A stretch of 64,000 nucleotides of DNA from positions 496,001 through 560,000 of the forward strand of contig NZ_BLRH01000029.1 in assembly GCF_025996515.1 (NCBI RefSeq), written 5' to 3'. Made by a program: the position numbers and the translations under genes. The first letter of the stretch is position 1; every line of letters begins with the position of its first letter. The notes below the pieces were generated by a model that was given only the letters and a program-made list of their open reading frames with translations, was not told where the DNA came from and ran no database searches. The DNA is from Rhizohabitans arisaemae. GTDB lineage: Bacteria; Actinomycetota; Actinomycetes; Streptosporangiales; Streptosporangiaceae. This document shows positions 36,845-44,233 of the stretch, one piece after another.

Positions 36845-38203
36845 ATGGATCTTCGGCGTGCGCTCGATCAGGTACTGGCCAACCACCGCAAGTGGACCGA
36901 GGGCTTCGGTGAGTACGCCGTACACGAATCGCTTGCCGTACCGGCGGAGCAGGTCGAGGAAAGCCTCGACGAACTGGCCGAAAGGCTGCGGGACAACTAC
37001 CCCTTCTTCCACCCGCGCTACGCCGGTCAGATGCTCAAGCCGCCCCACCCGGCCGCGGTCGCGGGCTACCTCGCCGCCATGCTGATCAACCCCAACAATC
37101 ACGCCCTCGACGGCGGTCCGGCCACCGCGAAGATGGAGCGCGAGGTCGTCGCGGACCTGGCCGCAATGTTCGGCTACGACACCCACCTCGGCCACCTCAC
37201 CTCCAGCGGCACGATCGCCAACCTGGAGGCCCTCTACGTGGCCCGCGAACTTCACCCCGATCGCGGTGTGGCCTACAGCGCCGACAGCCACTACACCCAC
37301 GCCAGGATGTGCCGGGTACTCGGCGTGGCGGGCACCTCGGTGGCGGTGGACGGCGCGGGCCGGATGGATCTCGACGCGCTGCGGGAGACCCTCGCCGACG
37401 GGCGGATCGGCACCGTCGTGGTCACCGCCGGCACCACCGGGCTCGGCGCGGTGGACCCGGTGCACGAGATCCTGGCGCTCTGCCGGGAGTACGGCGTCCG
37501 CGTCCACATGGACGCCGCCTACGGCGGGTTCTTCACCCTGCTGGCCGGTACCGAGGGGCTGGATCCGGCGCCGTGGGCGGCGATCGCCGAATGCGACTCG
37601 GTGGTGGTGGACCCGCACAAGCACGGGCTGCAGCCGTACGGGTGCGGGGCCGTGCTCTTCCGCGACCCGGCGGTCGGCCGGTTCTACGTGCACGACTCGC
37701 CGTACACCTACTTCACCTCCGAGGACCTGCACTTCGGCGAGATCAGCCTGGAGTGCTCCCGCCCGGGTGCCGCGGCGGCGGCGCTGTGGCTGACGTTCCG
37801 GCTGCTGCCGCCCACCCGTGACGGCTTGGGCGCCGTGCTCGCCGCGGGCCGCCGGGCCGCCCTGCGCTGGGCCGACCTGATCGCCGAAAGCGAGCATCTC
37901 CGTCTCTACCAGCGCCCAGAGCTGGACATCGTCACGTACTACCCCGCCGTCTCGCCGGCGAGCCTGTCCGCGATCGACGCCGCCTCCGAGCGGGTGATGC
38001 GCGAGGGGATGACCGACCGCCACAACCCGGTCTACCTCAGCGTGCTGCGCGCCGACGTCCGGAGCTTCGCCCGCAGGCACCCCGAGGTCCTCGCCGACCG
38101 CGCCGACGCCCGGGTCCTGCGCAGCGTCCTGATGAAGCCCGAATCCGAAACCCACCTCGACCCACTCCACGCCAGAGTCGAGCGCCTGGCCGCCGACAAC
38201 TGA
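36845..38203 (+). CDS. PLP-dependent (group II) amino-acid decarboxylase
   Basis: A 452-residue protein. The PLP lysine is Lys259 in VVVDPHKHGLQPYG, the phosphate/ring contacts include HLTSSGTIANLEAL and HMDAAYGGFF, and NPNNHALDGGPATAKME sits in the N-terminal part, all as in aromatic/diaminobutyrate-type decarboxylases. The substrate is not predictable. Its last ~85 codons and 95 bases beyond are duplicated at 40177-40544. It is divergent from the GS-like gene, suggesting a joint amine pathway. Confidence 0.87.
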   Translation: MDLRRALDQVLANHRKWTEGFGEYAVHESLAVPAEQVEESLDELAERLRDNYPFFHPRYAGQMLKPPHPAAVAGYLAAMLINPNNHALDGGPATAKMEREVVADLAAMFGYDTHLGHLTSSGTIANLEALYVARELHPDRGVAYSADSHYTHARMCRVLGVAGTSVAVDGAGRMDLDALRETLADGRIGTVVVTAGTTGLGAVDPVHEILALCREYGVRVHMDAAYGGFFTLLAGTEGLDPAPWAAIAECDSVVVDPHKHGLQPYGCGAVLFRDPAVGRFYVHDSPYTYFTSEDLHFGEISLECSRPGAAAAALWLTFRLLPPTRDGLGAVLAAGRRAALRWADLIAESEHLRLYQRPELDIVTYYPAVSPASLSAIDAASERVMREGMTDRHNPVYLSVLRADVRSFARRHPEVLADRADARVLRSVLMKPESETHLDPLHARVERLAADN

Positions 38204-38298
38204 GCGGCCGTACGGCCTGCGGCTCCGGAATGGCCGTACCACTCCTTCAGAGAAGCGCTTGGGGCAGGCTCAGCCACATGTCGGCCTGGCCGCCGGCC
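37945..38298. repeat. decarboxylase-tail repeat, original copy
   Basis: 354 bases covering the last ~85 codons of the decarboxylase, the intergenic gap and the remnant tail of an ankyrin-type gene. Repeated with small indels at 40177-40544. Confidence 0.88.
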
Positions 38299-38326
38299 GA
38301 TCGGGCGTCGGTCGGGTGCCGCTTGA
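38247..38326 (-). pseudogene. remnant 3' end of an ankyrin-repeat-type gene
   Basis: On the - strand the bases read RHPTDARSAGGQADMWLSLPQALL then stop, closely matching the C-terminus of the intact protein at 42871-43863 (LRPTDPRSISGKPDMWLRLPEHLL). Nothing else of the gene remains to the right, so this is the stump left by a deletion or insertion. Confidence 0.75.
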
Positions 38327-38547
38327 AGAGCGGCACCTTCTCAGCTCGAACTTCGATCCCGAGCGTATGGGCCCGGCCGGAATCATGATCGGTGACGTTG
38401 GATCGACCCATCTCTTCATCTGCCCGCAGTGCCCTGAAGTGCCGGTCCGAGGTGTCAGCCAGTGGTCCTAGCGGTCTCTGCGAGTCCCCGGTGCCGTATG
38501 CAGCCGGACATCGATCTCCTGTTCGGGCCTCGGATGAAGTGACGGCA
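38327..38547. other. non-coding stretch before the abiE operators
   Basis: About 220 bases with no convincing gene on either strand. It probably represents insertion-border DNA upstream of the AbiE pair. Confidence 0.4.
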
Positions 38548-38568
38548 ACCTACAAGAGTTTTGTAGTT
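38548..38568. promoter_or_regulatory. abiE operator palindrome 1 (imperfect)
   Basis: ACCTACAAGA-G-TTTTGTAGTT, a near-palindrome with the same form as the next two sites. Confidence 0.7.
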
Positions 38569-38588
38569 CTGCGTTGACCCTCGCACGA

Positions 38589-38609
38589 ACCTACAAAAGT
38601 TTTGTAGGT
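38589..38609. promoter_or_regulatory. abiE operator palindrome 2
   Basis: Perfect 21-base palindrome, half-sites ACCTACAAAA and TTTTGTAGGT around a central G, exactly 41 bases after palindrome 1. Confidence 0.8.
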
Positions 38610-38629
38610 TCTTGTAGGGTCCTGCATCA

Positions 38630-38650
38630 ACCTACAAAAGTTTTGTAGGT
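38630..38650. promoter_or_regulatory. abiE operator palindrome 3
   Basis: Identical to palindrome 2 and again 41 bases further on; it ends 21 bases before the AbiEi start. AbiEi-type antitoxins are known to autoregulate by binding inverted repeats at their promoter, so these three sites are the likely operator. Confidence 0.8.
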
Positions 38651-38671
38651 TCGCGTTGGTACCCTGAACCC

Positions 38672-39316
38672 ATGCGGGCTGATTCGCGTGACCTTCGCAG
38701 CCGGCTCTGGGACATCGCAGCCGAGCAGCGGGGCTACTTCACGGCGGCTCAGGCGCTGCGGATCGGCTACTCCTACCAGGGACAGTGGTTCCACACTCAA
38801 CGCGGTGACTGGGTTCGCGTCGATCGTGGGCTCTTCAGGTTTCAGGAGTTTGACGCACTTTCTGACGGAGAGCATGATCACCTGGTTCGATGGTCGCTGT
38901 GGAGCCAAGGCCAAGGGGTCGTGTCTCACGTCAGCGCCCTAGCTGTGCATGATCTTGGGATCGCCAATCCGGCAAAGATCCATCTGACTGTGCCACAAGG
39001 ATTCAGGCGGCGGCATCCGGCCGTGGTGCTCCATTTCGGTCAGCCCGTACCCGAGGAGATCCAGGCACGAGAAGGGTTCCTGGTGAGCAGCCCGGTTCGA
39101 GCTGTTGTGGAGTCAGCCGCGGAGGGGGTGGATCAGGAGTTGATCGACTCAGCTGTCACGGATCTGCTGGAGCGGGGCATGACAACAAAGCGTCAGCTGC
39201 TCATGGCTGCACAACACCATGGTTCCCGGGCGGAACTTGGCATCGACCGTGCACTGACTGGAGAGCCGCATGATGAGCCGCTACCCCAACGCGGTGGCGC
39301 TGCGTCGCGCCATTGA
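38672..39316 (+). CDS. AbiEi-like antitoxin of a type IV toxin-antitoxin pair
   Basis: A 214-residue protein. The N-terminal winged-helix-like region (LWDIAAEQRGYFTAAQALRIGYSYQGQ) would bind the upstream palindromes. The C-terminal domain contains SHVSALAVHDLGIANPAKIHLTVPQ and VSSPVRAVVESA, typical of AbiEi antitoxins. It overlaps the toxin gene by 47 bases, which implies tight translational coupling. The pair lies between duplicated decarboxylase tails and is probably a mobile insertion. Confidence 0.85.
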   Translation: MRADSRDLRSRLWDIAAEQRGYFTAAQALRIGYSYQGQWFHTQRGDWVRVDRGLFRFQEFDALSDGEHDHLVRWSLWSQGQGVVSHVSALAVHDLGIANPAKIHLTVPQGFRRRHPAVVLHFGQPVPEEIQAREGFLVSSPVRAVVESAAEGVDQELIDSAVTDLLERGMTTKRQLLMAAQHHGSRAELGIDRALTGEPHDEPLPQRGGAASRH

Positions 39317-40166
39317 AGATCGCCTGAAGGCTAAGGCCAATGAGAGTGGCATGGACCTGATGAGGCTTCGACGGCTGTTGATCTTCGATCGGATTTGTGC
39401 GCGTTTCGCAATGACTGTTCCCGGCAGATGGGTGTTCAAAGGCGGAACGGTGTTGGAGTTCCGCATGCCGAATCGTGCTCGGACCACGAAGGACATCGAC
39501 CTCGCGCTGAGGGACGGCGATCTGGGAGACGGTGAACTCCGTGATGAGCTTATCGAGACCCTGGGAGCCGACCCCGACGAGGATCGGTTTGTTTTTCTGG
39601 TGGGTACTCCCACGGCACTGCACCCTGATTCGGGTGGCCGACCGGGATGGCGCTTCGGGGTTCAGGCGGAACTAGCCGGGAAGCCGTTCGGCGGGGTGAA
39701 GCTGGATATCGTGGCCAGGCCCGAGGAGTTGACGGAGACCGAGGAGCTCCGGCTACCGGGCTTCCTCGACTTCGCGGGCGTACCACCACGATTTGTGGAA
39801 GTCGTTCACCCGCGTCAGCACTTCGCGGAGAAGCTGCACGCGCTGACCCGTGACTACGGTGATCGTCCCAATACGCGGGTCAAGGATCTTCTGGATCTCG
39901 TCCTGCTGATTGAGGATGGCTTGGTGCCGGATGCTGCACTGGTCACGGCCTGTCGGCATGTGTTCACCGTACGGGCGACGCATGATCTGCCCGTACAAAT
40001 CGGAGAGCCCCCGCCGGCTTGGGCGGGAGCGTATCCAGGGTTGGCCGAAGGTCTTACCTCGATCGTTCTCCTGCCGAAGGCCCTGGATCTGGTGCGCGGC
40101 TACTGGGAGACGGCTCTCGATTCCGCTGGTGGGGCAGGGGCGGTCAGCGGGCGAGGTGGCGGCTGA
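39270..40166 (+). CDS. AbiEii-like nucleotidyltransferase toxin
   Basis: A 298-residue protein. The nucleotidyltransferase signature is WVFKGGTVLEFRMPNRARTTKDIDLAL, with the Asp pair DID for metal binding. ENSEK-type later blocks VEVVHPRQHFAEKLHALTRDY and NTRVKDLLDLVLL fit AbiEii. Members transfer nucleotides to tRNA and arrest growth or abort phage infection. ATG 39270 has GGAG 7 bases upstream. Its last residues (VSGRGGG) are encoded by the border sequence shared with the acyl-CoA dehydrogenase 3' end, so the original C-terminus may have been altered. Confidence 0.87.
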   Translation: MMSRYPNAVALRRAIEDRLKAKANESGMDLMRLRRLLIFDRICARFAMTVPGRWVFKGGTVLEFRMPNRARTTKDIDLALRDGDLGDGELRDELIETLGADPDEDRFVFLVGTPTALHPDSGGRPGWRFGVQAELAGKPFGGVKLDIVARPEELTETEELRLPGFLDFAGVPPRFVEVVHPRQHFAEKLHALTRDYGDRPNTRVKDLLDLVLLIEDGLVPDAALVTACRHVFTVRATHDLPVQIGEPPPAWAGAYPGLAEGLTSIVLLPKALDLVRGYWETALDSAGGAGAVSGRGGG

Positions 40167-40177
40167 TGACGAGGCGC
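40143..40177. repeat. 35-bp exact match to the 3' end of the acyl-CoA dehydrogenase gene
   Basis: Bases 40143-40177 are identical to 44233-44267, where they form the last codons of the acyl-CoA dehydrogenase (- strand). The ~30 bases to the left are also similar in both places. This piece joins the AbiEii end directly to the copied decarboxylase tail. Confidence 0.85.
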
Positions 40178-40438
40178 GCCGTCTCGCCGGCGAGCCTGTC
40201 CGCGATCGACGCCGCCTCCGAGCGGGTGATGCGCGAGGGCATGACCGACCGCCACAACCCGGTCTACCTCAGCGTGCTGCGCGCCGACGCCCGGAGCTTC
40301 GTCCGCAGGCACCCCGAGGTCGTCGCCGACCGCGCCGACGCCCGGGTCCTGCGCAGCGTCCTGATGAAGCCCGAATCCGAAACCCACCTCGGCCCGCTCC
40401 ACGCCAGAGTCGAGCGCCTGGCCGCCGGCGGCAACTGA
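40166..40438 (+). pseudogene. copy of the decarboxylase C-terminal end
   Basis: Repeats the last ~85 codons of the decarboxylase with a few substitutions (for example ADARSFVRRHPEVVAD for ADVRSFARRHPEVLAD). An ATG at 40166 overlaps the AbiEii stop (TGATG) and would permit a 90-residue product, but this lacks the PLP site and has no plausible function. Confidence 0.82.
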
Positions 40439-40544
40439 GCGGCTGTACGGCCTGCGGCTCCGGCACAGCGCCCGGATGGCCGTACCTCTCCTTCAGAGAA
40501 GCGCTTGGGGCAGGCTCAGCCACATGTCGGCCTGGCCGCCGGCC
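40177..40544. repeat. decarboxylase-tail repeat, second copy
   Basis: Counterpart of 37945-38298. It carries the decarboxylase tail, the intergenic gap and a shorter piece of the ankyrin-type gene tail (40493-40544, - strand, GGQADMWLSLPQALL then stop). Confidence 0.88.
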
Positions 40545-40628
40545 ACTGCCGTCAAGCGCGCCCCGCTGGACCGGTATGTCGTCGGCGAACGTGGTGATCA
40601 GGCGGCCTGACCGCACTGCACGCGCTGG

Positions 40629-41201
40629 TCAGCGGGTGAGTTCGGCCAGGGCGCGTAGCCCGTCGAGGATCTCGCCGGCCGTGGGAGCGGTGGCCGGGTG
40701 GCTGAGGTGCTGGATCATCACGCCTTGCATGAGGGCGAGCTGGACGCTGCCGAGGGTGCGTACCGAGTCTTCCGGGACCTCATCCTCCGGCACGCTCTTG
40801 AGGAGCGCCGCCATGCCGCGGCGGCCTTGGACGGTGCCGTCGGCGAGCGGGGCGCGCAGCCCGGGCTGGCGCTGGGCCTGCATGAACAGTTCCATCGAGG
40901 CCAGCCACAGGTCGGGGTGTGCGCTGAAACTGTCGATCAGGCTCTGCCACAGCCGCTCGAAGTGGTCCTTGGTCGAGCCGTCGGCGCCCGGGACCAGGGC
41001 CCGTCCCATCGCGTCGCCCCATTCGTCGAGGATCTCGAAAAGGGCCTGGGTGAGAAGGGCCTCCCGGGAGCCGTAGTGGTAGCCGATGGCGGCCATGCTC
41101 ACGCCGGCCGCAGTGGCGATGTCCCGGACACTGGTGCGGTCGTACCCCTTCTGCCGCAGGCATTCCTTGGCGCCGATGAGGAGGACTTCACGGTTTCCCA
41201 T
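40629..41201 (-). CDS. TetR-family transcriptional regulator
   Basis: A 190-residue protein. The N-terminal helix-turn-helix is GYDRTSVRDIATAAGVSMAAIGYHYGSREALL, followed by a helical ligand-binding domain. It is divergent from the esterase gene, with a repeat-rich 96-base intergenic region, and so probably represses the esterase and itself in response to an esterase substrate or product. ATG 41201. Confidence 0.9.
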   Translation of the reverse strand: MGNREVLLIGAKECLRQKGYDRTSVRDIATAAGVSMAAIGYHYGSREALLTQALFEILDEWGDAMGRALVPGADGSTKDHFERLWQSLIDSFSAHPDLWLASMELFMQAQRQPGLRAPLADGTVQGRRGMAALLKSVPEDEVPEDSVRTLGSVQLALMQGVMIQHLSHPATAPTAGEILDGLRALAELTR

Positions 41202-41227
41202 GCGCTGGAGGATATCACCATTTAGAT

Positions 41228-41272
41228 CGATCGTCTTAGGCGATCGTATTAGGCGATCGTCTTGCGCGATCG
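41228..41272. promoter_or_regulatory. four CGATCG boxes at 13-base spacing (probable TetR operator)
   Basis: CGATCG occurs at 41228, 41241, 41254 and 41267, each exactly 13 bases apart, in the short gap between the divergent TetR and esterase genes. The linkers are alike (TCTTAGG, TATTAGG). It fits an operator array for TetR dimers. Confidence 0.7.
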
Positions 41273-41297
41273 CCCAAATCTGTCTACCGTCCTCCTC

Positions 41298-42836
41298 ATG
41301 ACGAACGCCAAGAACCTCTCCATGCGGTCCATCGCCGTCCTGTCGCTGGGGTTGGGGCTCACGCTCACCTCTCCCGGCCCGGCCCAGGCCGCAACCGACC
41401 CGACGGTGGTCGCCACGGCAGGCGGTCAGGTGCGCGGCACGGCGAACGGCCGGGTGCTCAGCTTCCAGGGGATCCCCTACGCCGCACCGCCCGTCGGCGA
41501 ACTGCGCTGGAAGTCACCCCGGCCAGCCGCGACCTGGAGCGGGATCCGTGCCGCGAAGATCCCGGGTGCCCCCTGCGCGCAACCCAAGGGCCTGCCGATC
41601 GGGATCCCCAGCACGACCGAGGACTGCCTCTACCTGAACGTCACCACACCCGCCGAGCAGACCGGCGGCAAGCGGCCGGTGATCGTGTGGATCCACGGCG
41701 GCAGCCTGATGTACGGCACCGGCGACATGTACGGCCCCGACAGCTTGGTCGCCAACGGCGCGGTCGTGGTGTCGATGAACTACCGCCTGGGCGTGATGGG
41801 CTTCCTCAGCGACCCGTCCCAGCCCGGCGCCGACGGCCTCGGACTGGAGGACCAGCAGGCCGCCCTGCGCTGGGTCCGCGCCAACGTCGACGCCTTCGGC
41901 GGCGACCCGGACAACGTCACGATCATGGGCCAGTCCGGCGGCGGCTACAGCGTCTGCGGCCACCTCGTCTCACCATCCTCCGCCGGACTGTTCCAGAAAG
42001 CCATCGTGCAGAGCGCGCCGTGCGCCACCGGCGGCTCCCGTACCCGGGCCGAAGCCGAGGCCGATGCCAAGCGGGTCATCGCGGCCGTCGGCTGCGAGAA
42101 GGACACAGCGGACTGTCTGCGCGCCACCCCGGTCGCCAAGCTCCTCGACGCCTATGGCCCGTTCGCCGAACCTCGCCCCGCGGCCGGGACGAAGCTGATG
42201 CCGCTCTCACCGGCCGACGCGCTGCGCACGGGCAGGTTCAACCGCGTCCCTGTACTGATCGGCGTGAACCACGACGAGGAGCGCGGGAGAATCCTGGGCA
42301 TGGAGCTCGCACCCGGCGCCACGCCCATGAAACCCGAGGACTATGCGCCCGCCGTCCGGGACCGGTTCGGCAAGAAGGCCGACGCGGTGCTCAAGCGTTA
42401 CCCGCTCACCGGGCACGGCTCGGCGGGCGAGGCCCTGGCCGCCGTCCTCACCGACGCGACTTGGTCGGTCCCCACGCTCGACACCGCGCGACTGCTGTCG
42501 AAGTGGACCCGGACCCGGATGTATGAGTTCAGCGAGCCCGACACGTCCTGGTTCCGGGGGTACCCGGCACCCAGCTTCGAGCAGCGCGCCGCACACATGA
42601 CCGAGCTGCCCTACCTCTTCGACGGCCTGACCCTCTTCGAGGACATCGCGCCCGGACAGGGTGCGTTCCGCGACCGCATGCTCCGCACCTGGACCGGCTT
42701 CGCCGCCTCAGGCAAGACCGGCTGGCCCGCTTTCCACGGCAGGCGCGGCCATGTGCAGCAGCTCGCCTCCACTGCCTGGAAGCGCACGGACTTCACCGCC
42801 GACCACAACTACGGTTTCTGGAAGAACATCCGTTAG
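41298..42836 (+). CDS. secreted type B carboxylesterase
   Basis: A 512-residue protein. A signal peptide covers residues ~1-35 (IAVLSLGLGLTLTSPGPAQAA). Family blocks include VLSFQGIPYAAPPVGELRW, EDCLYLNV, the oxyanion-hole WIHGGSLMYG and the nucleophile elbow GQSGGGYSV (usual form GESAGG, here Gln for Glu and Gly for Ala). The acid and His of the triad lie in the C-terminal half. It hydrolyses carboxylic esters outside the cell. Divergent from the TetR gene. Confidence 0.88.
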   Translation: MTNAKNLSMRSIAVLSLGLGLTLTSPGPAQAATDPTVVATAGGQVRGTANGRVLSFQGIPYAAPPVGELRWKSPRPAATWSGIRAAKIPGAPCAQPKGLPIGIPSTTEDCLYLNVTTPAEQTGGKRPVIVWIHGGSLMYGTGDMYGPDSLVANGAVVVSMNYRLGVMGFLSDPSQPGADGLGLEDQQAALRWVRANVDAFGGDPDNVTIMGQSGGGYSVCGHLVSPSSAGLFQKAIVQSAPCATGGSRTRAEAEADAKRVIAAVGCEKDTADCLRATPVAKLLDAYGPFAEPRPAAGTKLMPLSPADALRTGRFNRVPVLIGVNHDEERGRILGMELAPGATPMKPEDYAPAVRDRFGKKADAVLKRYPLTGHGSAGEALAAVLTDATWSVPTLDTARLLSKWTRTRMYEFSEPDTSWFRGYPAPSFEQRAAHMTELPYLFDGLTLFEDIAPGQGAFRDRMLRTWTGFAASGKTGWPAFHGRRGHVQQLASTAWKRTDFTADHNYGFWKNIR

Positions 42837-42870
42837 TCCCGACAGTCCGGAACGTCCCATAACCGGTTTT

Positions 42871-43863
42871 CTAGAGCAGGTGTTCTGGCAGTCTCAGCCA
42901 CATGTCGGGCTTGCCGCTGATCGATCGGGGGTCGGTCGGCCGCAGGCTCGCTCCGGCATAGCAGTAGGCCACGGCCTCGCCGTGGTAGAGGTAGGTGGTG
43001 AGGATCTCCTCCGCGGGTTGTTCGGGGTAGACGCTCCCGCCGCCGGGATGGGTGTCCCATTCCTCGATGACGCCATCGCGGGCTTCGGCCCCCTGGTTTC
43101 CGCTCTTGGGATTGGCGAACAGTCCGTAGCAGACAGTGCCCACCGACAAGCGCTTTATGACGCCGGGGTTGGACGCGGCGAAATACCACGGCTGGAAGAC
43201 GACACATCCGCCGGGCACATCCGTGACTCCGATGACGGATTCGCCAGGCACGTCCGTGCCGACGACGGCCAGGTTGTAGTCGTGGTTCGACCAGGGATCC
43301 TCCATGAACTTCTCTACGTCGGCGTGATCGACCGGTACGGCTTCCAGGCGCTGTGCCGCCTCGGCCGCGGTGATGCCGGCCGTGCAGGCGAGGCTGAAGC
43401 CGTCGTCGTCAAAGCGACCCAGCGCGGCGATCAGACGTCTGGCCTCTGCCACGGCGGCGGCCTCGGCGGTGGACAGGCCGGCCTCGCCGTCGGGAAGGGA
43501 GAACAGGTCAGGGGTGGGAGTGGCCAGGCTGAGCCGTCCGGGGGACCAGCCGGTCATCATCGGTCGCCACGGGTCCGCCCCGGCGGCGACCAAGGCGCGG
43601 GCGTTGCCGGGGCGGTTGGCGAAGACGGCTTCCCAGAGCGCGGTATGACCTTCACGCTCCGCGTCGATGTCGTCGACATGCCGAGCCAGCTCCGCGACCA
43701 CCTCGGGCGAGCCGCGCTCGGCCGCCGCATGGAGCGGCCGTTCGTGGAAGTACACCCCTGAATTCGGGTCGGCTCCCGCGTCGAGTCGGGCGCGGATCAG
43801 GCTGAGGTCCGTCCAGCCATCCCAGCCGATACCGGACCACCCGGATCCATCGTTGACAGCCAT
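42871..43863 (-). CDS. ankyrin-repeat-containing protein
   Basis: A 330-residue protein. Residues ~15-100 hold two to three ankyrin-like repeats (ARLDAGADPNSG, RPLHAAAERGSPEVVAELARHVDDIDAEREGHTALWEAVF, ALVAAGADPW). The remaining ~220 residues, ending in a Trp/Tyr/Cys-rich domain, are not recognised. The final 24 residues also appear as remnants at 38247-38326 and 40493-40544. It is convergent with the esterase. Function unknown; ankyrin modules suggest protein binding. Confidence 0.75.
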   Translation of the reverse strand: MAVNDGSGWSGIGWDGWTDLSLIRARLDAGADPNSGVYFHERPLHAAAERGSPEVVAELARHVDDIDAEREGHTALWEAVFANRPGNARALVAAGADPWRPMMTGWSPGRLSLATPTPDLFSLPDGEAGLSTAEAAAVAEARRLIAALGRFDDDGFSLACTAGITAAEAAQRLEAVPVDHADVEKFMEDPWSNHDYNLAVVGTDVPGESVIGVTDVPGGCVVFQPWYFAASNPGVIKRLSVGTVCYGLFANPKSGNQGAEARDGVIEEWDTHPGGGSVYPEQPAEEILTTYLYHGEAVAYCYAGASLRPTDPRSISGKPDMWLRLPEHLL

Positions 43864-44233
43864 GGCACTCCTTGAACGGATGTGTGGGATCTTCGAGGGC
43901 CGATCATGGCCTACGAGGCCGACAGATTCCGTCCCACCTGTTCAGAGCTGCTTTGCAAGCCCTCGCGCGATTGCCCGCCGCCATCCCTCGGAGATCCACA
44001 TGATCTTGGCTTCCCGCTGTGGCGCTCGGAAGTCATGCGTGTAGCCGTACCCCGAGCGCTGTACGTCAGGAAGCCAAGCCCAGTCCGCGACCTCCACTGA
44101 AGTGACGCCAACCTAAAGGTTTTGTAGTTCGCGTAGCGGCTCGCACCAACCTACAGAGGATTTGTAGTTTCACGTTGGGCGTGGTGCGGGCGCACCGGGA
44201 GGCGGCTCTCGGTTCCCCGGTGGGGTGGGGTTG
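43864..44233. other. mosaic intergenic region with acyl-CoA dehydrogenase and abiE remnants
   Basis: 370 bases without an intact gene. 43991-44075 is a degenerate copy of the acyl-CoA dehydrogenase 3' region (compare 44288-44365; shared CATGATCTTGGCTTC and GTGTAGCCGTA). 44103-44170 resembles the abiE operator region. 44175-44233 resembles the start and then the end of the abiE locus joined together. Confidence 0.65.
44111..44169. promoter_or_regulatory. decayed abiE-type operators
   Basis: Two degenerate versions of the abiE palindrome: ACCTAAAGGTTTTGTAGTT at 44111 and ACCTACAGAGGATTTGTAGT at 44149. They are preceded by the same TGAAGTGACG leader that stands before the intact set at 38534. 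No antitoxin gene follows. Confidence 0.65.

Noticed and set aside
36620-38242. Upstream extension of the GS-like frame to 983 codons
   Set aside because: It runs antisense through the decarboxylase; a good SD and family alignment place the real start at 36619.
38548-38650. Evenly spaced repeats as a small CRISPR array
   Set aside because: The repeats are self-palindromic, only three, with 20-base spacers, lie right before a toxin-antitoxin operon, and no cas genes are present.
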